In this document: piece by piece, positions 27,390-35,694 of the stretch
Numbering within the stretch: the stretch's first letter is position 1
Layout: every line of letters begins with the position of its first letter
NCBI GenBank assembly: GCA_019636755.1
Contig: JAHBWZ010000004.1
Span: 124,001-188,000 of the forward strand
Direction of reading: 5' to 3'
Length of the DNA stretch: 64,000 nt
DNA from: Phycisphaeraceae bacterium
GTDB lineage: Bacteria; Planctomycetota; Phycisphaerae; Phycisphaerales; SM1A02
Position numbers and translations under genes: made by a program
Notes under the pieces: model-generated
Told to the model about the DNA's origin: nothing
The model's database searches: none
What the model saw: only the letters and a program-made list of their open reading frames with translations

Positions 27390-29369
27390 ATGGCACACGA
27401 CGCATTGAGGACGGGCGGACCGGGCGATCCCGGGGAACCGGCATCGACTGACGACCGGCGGGCCACCGCCCGCACCCCGGCCGCCGAACCCAGGACGCCC
27501 GTGGACCGCCTCGTCATCCGGTTCTGTGGTGACTCGGGCGACGGAATGCAGCTGGCCGGCGGGCAGTTCTCACTGCAGAGCGCGATCCTCGGCAACGACA
27601 TCGCCACGTTTCCTGACTTCCCTGCCGAGATCCGCGCTCCGCGCGGATCGACGTTCGGCGTCTCCGCGTTCCAGGTGCAGTTCGCCGCCACCGACGTTCT
27701 CACGCCAGGCGACCAGGTACACGTTCTCGTCGCCATGAACCCGGCGGGCCTGAAGACGAACCTGGACGATGTCGAACCGCGCGGCGTGATCATCGTGAAC
27801 GACGATGAATTCAATCGCGTCAATCTCCGCCGCTGCGGTTACCCGGATGACTACGACCCGCGGGACGACCCGGCGCTGCGGATGCGCTACCAGTTCTTCC
27901 CGGTCTCGATGTCGCGCCTGACCCGCGAGGCGCTTGCGGAGTCGGGCCTCGGCGCCCGGGACATGGACCGTTGCCGGAACATGTTCGCGCTCGGGGTCGT
28001 GTCGTTTCTCTACGACCGGCCTCTCGAGCCGGTCATCCGATGGATCGAGGCGTCATTCGGCGGGAAGCGCGGCCGGCCGGAACTCGCGGAGGCCAACGTC
28101 CGTGTCCTCCGGGCCGGCTTCCACTTTGCCGAGACCGCTGAGATCATGCCGCCGCGCGTCACCGTCGCGCCGGCGCCGCGGCAGCCCGGTCGATACCGGC
28201 AGATCAGCGGGAACGAGGCGCTCGCGATCGGCCTGGTGACTGCCGCGCACAAGGCCGGCGCCGGACTCTTCTACGCCGGGTATCCGATCACGCCCGCGTC
28301 CGACCTGCTCCATGCCCTGGCGCGGCTTCCGCACCTCGGCGTCATCACGTTCCAGGCGGAGGACGAGATCTCCGCCGTCTGCGCGGCCATCGGCGCGTCC
28401 TTCACGGGGAAGATCGCGGTCACGGGCAGTTCGGGCCCGGGGATCACGCTGAAATCGGAAGCGATCGGACTCGCTGTGATGTACGAACTGCCGCTCGTCA
28501 TCGTCGACGTGCAGCGCGCGGGGCCGTCCACGGGCATGCCCACGAAGATGGAGCAGGCGGACCTCCTGCTGGCGATGTTCGGCCGCGCTGCCGAGTCGCC
28601 GGTCGCCGTCATCGCGGCCGCCGGCCCGGCGGACTGCTTCGACATGGCCATTGAGGCGGTCCGGCTCGCCGTACACGGCATGTGCCCGGTCATGCTGCTC
28701 TCCGACGCAGGCGTGGCGAACGGGGCCGAGCCCTGGCGGATCCCGGACCCCGCGGACATCGCACCGATCCCGGTCGTCCATCCGGGTCCGCGCGCCGCCG
28801 ATGCACCGCCGTTCAAGCCCTACGCGCGGGACCCGGAGTCCCTGGCGCGCCCCTGGGCGGTCCCCGGCACGCCCGGCCTGGAGCACCGGCTCGGCGGACT
28901 CGAGAAGCAGGACATCAGCGGCGCGGTGTCATACGACCCCGACAATCACGATCGGATGGTCCGGCTGCGCGCTGAGAAGATCAGCCGACTGGCGACACGC
29001 CTTCCTCCGGTCGAGGTCACCGGACCGGCGACGGGAGACGTGCTCCTCCTGGGCTGGGGAGGCACGTACGGCACGATCCACACCGCGGGCGAGGTGCTGC
29101 GCGCCGAGGGACATGCCGTCGCCACCGCGCATCTCCGTCACCTCAATCCATTCCCGCTGAACCTCGAGAGCGTGCTTCGCAGCTACGCCCGCGTGATCGT
29201 CCCCGAGGTCAACCAGGGACAGCTTGCACTCCTGCTCCGGGCACGCTTCCTGATCGACGTGGAGAGCGTCACCGAGACGCGGGGGCGGATGTTCACCATC
29301 GAGAGTCTCGTCAACCGGGTCCGAGGCGCGGGGATCCGCTCGACCCCGGACCGGAGCCGCACGCCATGA
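27390..29369 (+). CDS. korA: 2-oxoglutarate/2-oxoacid:ferredoxin oxidoreductase, alpha subunit
   Basis: The enzyme oxidatively decarboxylates a 2-oxoacid (probably 2-oxoglutarate) to the acyl-CoA and reduces ferredoxin. This 659-residue subunit has the gamma-domain fold first (RFCGDSGDGMQLAGGQF), then the alpha domain (GYPITPASDLLHALA; FQAEDEISAV; GSSGPGITLKSEAIGL; TGMPTKMEQADLL), as in fused KorA proteins. ATG 27390 is chosen; codons upstream of it do not look coding. It overlaps korB by four bases (ATGA). It implies a ferredoxin-linked TCA step. Confidence 0.93.
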   Translation: MAHDALRTGGPGDPGEPASTDDRRATARTPAAEPRTPVDRLVIRFCGDSGDGMQLAGGQFSLQSAILGNDIATFPDFPAEIRAPRGSTFGVSAFQVQFAATDVLTPGDQVHVLVAMNPAGLKTNLDDVEPRGVIIVNDDEFNRVNLRRCGYPDDYDPRDDPALRMRYQFFPVSMSRLTREALAESGLGARDMDRCRNMFALGVVSFLYDRPLEPVIRWIEASFGGKRGRPELAEANVRVLRAGFHFAETAEIMPPRVTVAPAPRQPGRYRQISGNEALAIGLVTAAHKAGAGLFYAGYPITPASDLLHALARLPHLGVITFQAEDEISAVCAAIGASFTGKIAVTGSSGPGITLKSEAIGLAVMYELPLVIVDVQRAGPSTGMPTKMEQADLLLAMFGRAAESPVAVIAAAGPADCFDMAIEAVRLAVHGMCPVMLLSDAGVANGAEPWRIPDPADIAPIPVVHPGPRAADAPPFKPYARDPESLARPWAVPGTPGLEHRLGGLEKQDISGAVSYDPDNHDRMVRLRAEKISRLATRLPPVEVTGPATGDVLLLGWGGTYGTIHTAGEVLRAEGHAVATAHLRHLNPFPLNLESVLRSYARVIVPEVNQGQLALLLRARFLIDVESVTETRGRMFTIESLVNRVRGAGIRSTPDRSRTP

Positions 29370-30430
29370 CCGCAGGCAACCTGCCCGTGCTGACGCCGGC
29401 GGACTTCACCACGGACCAGGAGGTCCGCTGGTGCCCCGGCTGCGGCGACTACGCCGTTCTCACCGCGGTCCGCAGGGTCTTCGCGTCGCTGCCGCATCGA
29501 CGCGAGGATCACGTTGTCGTGTCCGGCATCGGATGCGCCGCCCGCTTCCCCTACTACCTTGAAACCTACGGGATGCACACGATCCACGGCCGCGCCCCTG
29601 CGTTCGCGACGGGGGTGAAGCTCTCGCGTCCGGACCTCCACGTGACGCTCATCAGCGGCGATGGCGACCTGCTCTCGATCGGGGGAAACCAGACGATCCA
29701 CATGATGCGGCGCAACGTTGACGTGACGGTCCTGCTCTGCAACAACCGGATCTACGGACTGACGAAGGGACAGACGTCTCCCACGAGCGAACTCGGAATG
29801 CAGACGAAGTCCACGCCCGGCGGATCCGTGGACGCGCCGATCAACCCGCTCGCACTCGCGCTCGGGGCAGGATGCACGTTCGTCGCCAGGTCGATCGACG
29901 TGGACGTGAAGCATCTCTCCGGGATGATCACGCACGGTGCCGACCATCGCGGCACGGCCTTCATCGAGATATACCAGGACTGCAACATCTTCAACCACGG
30001 CGTCTGGTTCTATGCGTCGCAGAAGGAAACCAGGCCGGATCACATCGTCGAACTGCACCACGGCCGTCCGCTGCTCTTCGGACGCGAGAATCAGCGCGCC
30101 ATCGCACTGCGCCATGGACGACTGGTCGAGGTCGACGCGTCCGCCGACGACGTGCTGCTCCATGATGAACGCAGCCTCGGCCTGGCATGGCTGCTTGCCG
30201 GGATGAAGTCGCCGGACCTTCCGGAGCCGATCGGGATTCTCTATCGCGAGCCGGATCGGCCGACCTGCGAGGATCTCGTGCACGCACGGATCCGTGCCGC
30301 GCGACCTGCGAGCCAGGACGCCGTCGGGGGGGCGACCTCCGACGCGCTCGTCCCGGACGCGGCCGGATGCCGCGCCCTCTTCGCGGAGGGTGCCACCTGG
30401 TCGGTCGAGCCGGAACCTCGCCGATCGTGA
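29366..30430 (+). CDS. korB: 2-oxoglutarate/2-oxoacid:ferredoxin oxidoreductase, beta subunit
   Basis: This 354-residue subunit binds thiamine diphosphate and an iron-sulfur cluster. RWCPGCGDYAVL (Cys23, Cys26) and SGIGCAARFPYY (Cys57) supply cluster ligands, with a fourth Cys in LGAGCTFVARS. The TPP motif runs from SGDGDLLSIGGNQ to LLCNNRIYG (about 97-130). The C-terminal end is some 20-30 residues longer than short KorB proteins. Start and stop overlap with korA shows translational coupling. The gene meets the Xer recombinase gene end to end. Confidence 0.95.
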   Translation: MTAGNLPVLTPADFTTDQEVRWCPGCGDYAVLTAVRRVFASLPHRREDHVVVSGIGCAARFPYYLETYGMHTIHGRAPAFATGVKLSRPDLHVTLISGDGDLLSIGGNQTIHMMRRNVDVTVLLCNNRIYGLTKGQTSPTSELGMQTKSTPGGSVDAPINPLALALGAGCTFVARSIDVDVKHLSGMITHGADHRGTAFIEIYQDCNIFNHGVWFYASQKETRPDHIVELHHGRPLLFGRENQRAIALRHGRLVEVDASADDVLLHDERSLGLAWLLAGMKSPDLPEPIGILYREPDRPTCEDLVHARIRAARPASQDAVGGATSDALVPDAAGCRALFAEGATWSVEPEPRRS

Positions 30431-30451
30431 ACCACGGCGCCGCTGCGGAGG

Positions 30452-31480
30452 TCATCCGCGCGGATGATGCTTCCGGATCACCTCGCGGAGGCGCGTCCTG
30501 TCGACATGCGTGTAGACCTGCGTCGTCGCGATGTCGGCGTGTCCGAGCAGTTCCTGCACCACGCGGAGATCGGCGCCACCGGCCAGCATGTGCGTGGCAA
30601 AGCTGTGGCGAAGCATGTGCGGATGCACGCCAGCGATGCCCGCACGCTCCGCGCAGCGGCGCACGATCTGCCAGACCGCCACGCGCTCCAGCGGCCGCCC
30701 TGACCGGGAGAGCAGGAGGCGTCCTTCGTGCTGCGCCGGGGCGGCATCACCGATGAGCACCGGCCGAAGATCACGCTGATACGACTCGATCGACTCCAGC
30801 GCCGGCCGACCGATCGGGACGAGTCGCTGCTTGCGACCCTTGCCCATCACCACCACCACGGCGAGCGTCGCATTCAGGTCGCGCTCGCCGAGCGTGCTGA
30901 CCTCGGTCGCGCGGAGACCGGCGCCGTAGAGCAGTTCGAGGAGCGCGCGATCCCGCTGCCAGAGCGGACCGGCCGTCGCATCGACCGACTCGATGAGAGA
31001 GCGCGTCTGACGCGGTGTCAGGACGCCGGGCAGGCGCCGCCAGCGCGACGGCGTCTCGAGCAGGCGCGTCGGATCCTCCTGGATCCGACCGTCTGCCCGC
31101 AGGAAGCGGAAGAAGACGCGGATCGTTGCGAGGTGGCGGACGATCGACGACGGCTGCAGGCCGTGATCGCGGTGGAGTCCGCGGACATGGGCAACCAGAT
31201 CCTCCGGCATGACGGCCGGAACGCCCGGGACCGATCGCGCGTCGAGGTCCCGCGCCAGGTCGCGCAGGTCGCGTCCGTACGCTTCGAGCGTTGCGGGAGA
31301 GAGTCCGGCCTCGACGCGGAGGTAGACGAGGAAGTCCCGGATCGGCGCGGCGAACGGCCCGGTCTCGTGATCCCCCGGCCGGTCTGCACGCACGCGGCGC
31401 CGTCCGCGCGGGCCCGCCCCTCCGGTCGACGGTGTCGGCGGCGCCGGGTCGGCCGGGATGCGTGGGGGCTCCGTGGTCAT
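30452..31480 (-). CDS. Tyrosine recombinase XerC/XerD
   Basis: The 342-residue protein is a site-specific recombinase that resolves chromosome dimers. The SAM-like N-terminal domain (FLVYLRVEAGLSPATLEAYG) is followed by the catalytic domain with Arg in YGAGLRATEV, Lys in KGRKQRLVPI, HMLRHSFATHML, and LLGHADIATTQVYTHV with the Tyr nucleophile. ATG 31480 is chosen; a Pro-rich arm of about 50 residues precedes the core. Housekeeping Xer is more likely than an integrase, since no element ends are seen nearby. Confidence 0.9.
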   Translation of the reverse strand: MTTEPPRIPADPAPPTPSTGGAGPRGRRRVRADRPGDHETGPFAAPIRDFLVYLRVEAGLSPATLEAYGRDLRDLARDLDARSVPGVPAVMPEDLVAHVRGLHRDHGLQPSSIVRHLATIRVFFRFLRADGRIQEDPTRLLETPSRWRRLPGVLTPRQTRSLIESVDATAGPLWQRDRALLELLYGAGLRATEVSTLGERDLNATLAVVVVMGKGRKQRLVPIGRPALESIESYQRDLRPVLIGDAAPAQHEGRLLLSRSGRPLERVAVWQIVRRCAERAGIAGVHPHMLRHSFATHMLAGGADLRVVQELLGHADIATTQVYTHVDRTRLREVIRKHHPRG

Positions 31481-31755
31481 GCGTCGGGCGCTCGGAGGCT
31501 GATCCGGGGCACTCCGCCCGGATTCCGATCCGGGCGTTCGCCCGACCCGCCCGTCCGGTTGTACCGGAGCCACCTATCGGCGACGCGACGGATCCGGCAC
31601 GAATGGCGCATCCCGCGGGCGCAGCGGTTGCGCTTCGGCGCGGATTCGATCGAGCCCGCCGCGATCGACGCCCCGGAGTGCCGCGATTCCGTGTCATCCG
31701 CGCCCGGCACGCCCCTTGCTTCCGGCCCTCGTCAGCGCCACGCAAGGAGTGCCGG

Positions 31756-31983
31756 ATGCGCGATCATCTGCGGAATCTCATCGACATGGCAGGAACCGAG
31801 GCGGGCATGGACGCCCGCCTGCGCCCGCCGCTTCACGCGGTGCCGAGCCTGGCGGACGAGGTGATCCGCCTGGCCCGCATGGCCGTGGCGATTCACCTGG
31901 CGGAGTGCGCTGAGCAGCGCGCCGCGCCGTACCGCGAAGATCGATTCGATCCCGCGGCGATGTCCCCGGAGACCGTGCCGTGA
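31756..31983 (+). CDS. Small protein ahead of flgF, unknown
   Basis: The 75-residue product (MRDHLRNLIDMAGTEAGMDA and onwards) has AGGAG 6 bases before its ATG, and its stop overlaps the flgF GTG (GTGA). This makes it a genuine first gene of the flagellar operon. It is helical, with no signal peptide or membrane helix. I do not recognise it. Position suggests a rod, export or regulatory helper for the flagellum. Confidence 0.7.
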   Translation: MRDHLRNLIDMAGTEAGMDARLRPPLHAVPSLADEVIRLARMAVAIHLAECAEQRAAPYREDRFDPAAMSPETVP

Positions 31984-32768
31984 ACTACGGGATGTATCTC
32001 TCGGCGGCGGGCGCTCTCGCCGGCATCCACCGGCAGGCGGTGCTCTCGAACAACCTCGCGAACGTCGACACCGTGGGCTTCAAGCCGGACCTGGTCGCCC
32101 TCCGGCAGCGCGAGACGGCATACGTGGAATCGGGATCGACCATCGCAGCGGACCCCCGCGGCGCCCGCGAGATGCTCGAGCAGCTCAGCGGCGGAACGCT
32201 TGCCGATTTCACGACACCCTCGCAGCGCCAGGGAGCGCTTCGCCGGACCGGCGGCGCGCTGGACATCGCGGTGGTCGGGCAGGGATTCCTGGTCATGGCG
32301 GGAAGCGCCGACGCGCCGGGCGACGTGCGCCTGACGCGTGACGGCCGGATGACCATCGCGCCGGACGGAACCCTCGTGTCCGCGACGACCGGGCGTGCCG
32401 TGCTGGGCGACGACGGCATGCCGATCAGGCTGGATCCCGCGCAGCAGGTCGAGATCGCCGCCGACGGCTCGATCCGCCAGGGCGACGTCGTCGCCGGACG
32501 GCTCGCGCTGCGCGCGATGCGCCCCGGTGACCGGATCGCGCGGGAGGGCGACGGACACTTCCGGCTGGAGACCGGCGCCGTGCTCGCGCTGCCGCGCGCC
32601 GAGGCCCGGATCGAACAGTGGCACGTCGAGTCCAGCGCCGTCGATCCCCTCCGGACGATGGTCGAACTCTTCGACGCAGCCCGACAGGCCCAGTCGGGCC
32701 TCCAGCTCATGCAGTATCACGACCAGATGCTCGGACAGACCTTCGGCGCCTTTGCGCGGGTCTCCTGA
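31980..32768 (+). CDS. flgF: Flagellar basal-body rod protein FlgF
   Basis: The 262-residue protein forms part of the proximal rod. The N-terminus MNYGMYLSAAGALAGIHRQ with NNLANVDTVGFK is the rod/hook family signature, and the C-terminal helix (VDPLRTMVELFDAARQAQSG) is also conserved. It starts with GTG, coupled to the small gene before it. The choice between FlgF and a second FlgG rests on its position before flgG and its shorter, more divergent middle part. Confidence 0.88.
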   Translation: MNYGMYLSAAGALAGIHRQAVLSNNLANVDTVGFKPDLVALRQRETAYVESGSTIAADPRGAREMLEQLSGGTLADFTTPSQRQGALRRTGGALDIAVVGQGFLVMAGSADAPGDVRLTRDGRMTIAPDGTLVSATTGRAVLGDDGMPIRLDPAQQVEIAADGSIRQGDVVAGRLALRAMRPGDRIAREGDGHFRLETGAVLALPRAEARIEQWHVESSAVDPLRTMVELFDAARQAQSGLQLMQYHDQMLGQTFGAFARVS

Positions 32769-32782
32769 CGGAGCGCACCATC

Positions 32783-33589
32783 ATGGCAGTCATCGCCCTT
32801 CACTCCGCGGCCACCGGCCTGAGCGCGCTCTCGACGTCGCTCGACGTGACCGCGAACAACCTCGCGAACGTGAACACCGAGGGCTTCAAGGCCAGCCGTG
32901 CCAACTTCCAGGACCTGCTCTACCAGGAGAAGGCGCAGCCCGGCGTGGAGAACGCGAACGGCGACCAGCGTCCGACCGGGCTCTACGTCGGCCTCGGTGT
33001 CAGGGTCTCGGGCACCCAGCTCGACTTCGCACAGGGGTCCGCGATCAACACCGGACGGCCGCTCGACGTGCTCATCGAAGGCGAGGGGTTCCTCCAGGTG
33101 CGTGTCGAGGACACGCTCAGCCAGGACGGTGTCGCGTACACGCGCGCCGGAGGCCTCACCATCAACGCCGACGGCGAACTCGTGCTCGCCAACGACAACG
33201 GCCGCCGACTCGAACCGCCGATCGCACTTCCGGAGAACCGGACGGGCGTTCAGATTCTCGACGACGGATCGGTGTACGCGATGGTGGAAGGCGAACTGGA
33301 GTTCGTCGACCGGATTCAGCTCGCCGTCTTCGTGAACCCCGCCGGCCTGCGCCAGCTGGGCGAGAACCTCTTCGCACCTTCCCCCGCCTCCGGCGACCCG
33401 CAGTCGGGAGATCCGATCGAGGGCGGTCGGGGTCGCATCCGGCAGGGCTTCCTGGAGGGCTCGAACGTCGATCCGGTGGTCGAACTCGTCAGCCTGATAC
33501 GGACACAGCGCGCGTTCGAAATGAACAGCCAGTCGATCCGGGCGGCAGACGAAGTCCTCCAGACGGTCGGACGGCTCCGCTCGCTCTGA
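32783..33589 (+). CDS. flgG: Flagellar basal-body rod protein FlgG
   Basis: The distal rod protein has 268 residues, close to the usual 260. MAVIALHSAATGLSALST with NNLANVNTEGFKASRA opens it. GRPLDVLIEGEGFLQV and the closing LEGSNVDPVVELVSLIRTQR followed by AFEMNSQSIRAADEVLQTVG are canonical FlgG features. It follows flgF by 14 bases. Confidence 0.96.
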   Translation: MAVIALHSAATGLSALSTSLDVTANNLANVNTEGFKASRANFQDLLYQEKAQPGVENANGDQRPTGLYVGLGVRVSGTQLDFAQGSAINTGRPLDVLIEGEGFLQVRVEDTLSQDGVAYTRAGGLTINADGELVLANDNGRRLEPPIALPENRTGVQILDDGSVYAMVEGELEFVDRIQLAVFVNPAGLRQLGENLFAPSPASGDPQSGDPIEGGRGRIRQGFLEGSNVDPVVELVSLIRTQRAFEMNSQSIRAADEVLQTVGRLRSL

Positions 33590-33670
33590 TTCTCCCGCTG
33601 ATACACACGCACTGACCCGCTGACGACGCCGCGCGGTCCCGGACCCGCCGTCTGGAAGGAACTCGAAGAC

Positions 33671-34855
33671 ATGACCAGCACTCCAGCGCCCGTTCGCTCC
33701 GCCGCGAGGCGGTCGGAAGTGGATGTTCTGCAGGGAGAGGCGATGCAGTTGGGGCGCCGGAGTGCCAGGACCCTGCGGATCTCCGCGCTCGCCTGCACGC
33801 TGCTTGCCATGCTCCAGGCGACCGCGCGGCCGGCGTTCGCCGATACCATCCGTCTGCGCACTGCGACAACGCTGACTGCCGACGCGCTGAGCGTCCGCCT
33901 TGCGGACATTGCGAGTCTCGACGGTCCGGACGCCGAGCGCTTCCGCGAACTCATCGTGCGCGAACTCGCGCCGGGGAGCACGCGCGAGGTCATCACGATT
34001 TCCGACGTGCGTGCGATCCTTGACGGCGCCGAGGCGCACTGGGGCAGGATCAGTCTCTCGGGCGGCACTGTCACGATCGAACGCAGGCCGCTGCCCGCGG
34101 GTCCCGTGGCGATGCGGCCTCTGTCGGTCGCCGACCGACCGACCGCGGCGGTGACCGGGCCGCGGCCGGAACCGGAGCGTCCGGGGCGAGTCGGGGAGGA
34201 GAACGTCCTCGACGGCGCAGACCTCATCCGAGCGGAGACCGTGGGCGGTCTCCTGGTGCGCGAACTCGTCGCCGGACTCTCCACCAGCGCCGACGACCTG
34301 CGCCTCGGCGTGCGTCCGCGCGACATGGACGTCCTCGCGCTGCCGATGCACGGTGCCATGATCCGCTTCGAAAGCGGTCTGCACGGCGACCGGGTCGCCA
34401 TTGCCGTCACCACGGCAGGCGAGGAGTCGACGCGCACAATGCGGCTGTCATTCCGCGTCCTCCGCCGGACGACGATCGCCGTGCCCAGCGAGGACGTCCG
34501 CGCCGGCCGCGCCCTGACGGACGACGTCCTGGACGTCCGCGAGGCGTGGCTTGGTGGCACGGCCGCGGCCGGTGTCCTGGGCGCCGAGGATCTCGTCGGG
34601 CGCGTCGCGCAGCGATCGCTGCGCGCGGGAAGCACCGTGCTGGGGTCGCAGGTCCGCGAGGAGCGCCTGGTCGAGCGCGGTGACCGCGTCACCGTCCGCT
34701 GCCCGGTCGGCGGCATCGTCATCACGCTGACGGCGGAGGCGCGGAGCGGCGGTGCGCTCGGCGACTCGATCGAACTCCAGAAGCCGGGCGAGCGGGAACG
34801 ATTCCGGGCAGTCGTGACGGGCCGCGGCGAAGCGCGCGTCGAGATCGCGCCATGA
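33671..34855 (+). CDS. flgA: Flagellar basal body P-ring formation protein FlgA
   Basis: FlgA is a periplasmic chaperone for P-ring assembly. A signal peptide ends near ARPAFADTIRLR. The C-terminal 130 residues hold the SAF-type domain (TIAVPSEDVRAGRALTDDVL; RVAQRSLRAGSTVL; ERGDRVTVRCPVGGIVITL). At 394 residues it is long for FlgA, with a variable Pro/Arg linker in the middle. An internal ATG at 33743 is an alternative start. It overlaps flgH by four bases. Confidence 0.88.
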   Translation: MTSTPAPVRSAARRSEVDVLQGEAMQLGRRSARTLRISALACTLLAMLQATARPAFADTIRLRTATTLTADALSVRLADIASLDGPDAERFRELIVRELAPGSTREVITISDVRAILDGAEAHWGRISLSGGTVTIERRPLPAGPVAMRPLSVADRPTAAVTGPRPEPERPGRVGEENVLDGADLIRAETVGGLLVRELVAGLSTSADDLRLGVRPRDMDVLALPMHGAMIRFESGLHGDRVAIAVTTAGEESTRTMRLSFRVLRRTTIAVPSEDVRAGRALTDDVLDVREAWLGGTAAAGVLGAEDLVGRVAQRSLRAGSTVLGSQVREERLVERGDRVTVRCPVGGIVITLTAEARSGGALGDSIELQKPGERERFRAVVTGRGEARVEIAP

Positions 34856-35646
34856 CTCCATCGCACGCTCTCTCCCGGACGCCGGACCTGGAATGCACCA
34901 TGAAGACACGGAACGCCATCCGACACGATCGCCTCGGTGCTGTCGCGGGATACACGGCAGCGCTGTTCGCACTCGGCGCAACCGGTACCGGAAACGCACA
35001 GGCCACGCAGGCCGCACCGTCCAGTTCCCTCATGGTGGGCCAGGGGCCGGTCCCGCCGGCGGATGAACGGGTCGCGCCGCACGGAATGCGTGACCGGAGC
35101 ATGTTCGCCGTTCCCCCGGAGACTCCGCGGGCATTCCGCCGCCATGACCTGGTGCAGATCATCGTGCGCGAGTCCAGTCGCGCCTCGAGTTCCCAGGAGA
35201 CCGAGACGAAGAAGCAGAACCGCCTGGACGCGAGCATCGACGCCTGGCCGGATCTCGATCTCTCGGAACTCCTTCAGCTTCGCGTGTCTGCGGGGAGAAC
35301 GTCGGACCTGCCCCGTGTCGGAGTCCGATCGAATCGGAACTTCAAGGGCGAAGGAGACTACGAACGGAAGGATGACATCACGACCCGACTGACGGCGAAG
35401 GTGATCGAGGTCCTGCCGAACGGGAATCTGGTTCTCGAGGCGCGCACGCACCTCAGGTTCGATCGCGAGGACACCACCATCACCGTGACCGGCGTGTGCC
35501 GTCCCGAGGACGTGAACGCGGCGAACACGGTCGTCTCAACGTCGCTCTACGATCTGCGGGTGGAGAAGACGAACAACGGTGAACTGCGGCAGACCACCGA
35601 GAAGGGCCTGCTCGCCCGCGTGTTCGACTTCATCTTCGCGTTCTGA
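34852..35646 (+). CDS. flgH: Flagellar L-ring protein FlgH
   Basis: FlgH forms the outer-membrane L-ring. The core HDLVQIIVRESSRASSSQET, KGEGDYERKDDITTRLTAKV, LPNGNLVLEARTHLRF and the final YDLRVEKTNNGELRQTTEKG are typical. The signal sequence ends in ALGATGTGNAQA without a lipobox Cys, whereas many FlgH proteins are lipoproteins. The gene ends the operon: flgI does not follow, and the next gene is on the other strand. Confidence 0.93.
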   Translation: MTPSHALSRTPDLECTMKTRNAIRHDRLGAVAGYTAALFALGATGTGNAQATQAAPSSSLMVGQGPVPPADERVAPHGMRDRSMFAVPPETPRAFRRHDLVQIIVRESSRASSSQETETKKQNRLDASIDAWPDLDLSELLQLRVSAGRTSDLPRVGVRSNRNFKGEGDYERKDDITTRLTAKVIEVLPNGNLVLEARTHLRFDREDTTITVTGVCRPEDVNAANTVVSTSLYDLRVEKTNNGELRQTTEKGLLARVFDFIFAF

Positions 35647-35694
35647 CCGCCGGCGAACAGCCGCCGTCCCGTTCACGCCGTGCGCCCGGTGGAC

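Noticed and set aside
30452-31480. Xer recombinase as an integrase marking a mobile element
   Set aside because: No attachment-site repeats, tRNA gene, phage or plasmid genes are nearby, and the protein has the length and motifs of housekeeping XerC/D.
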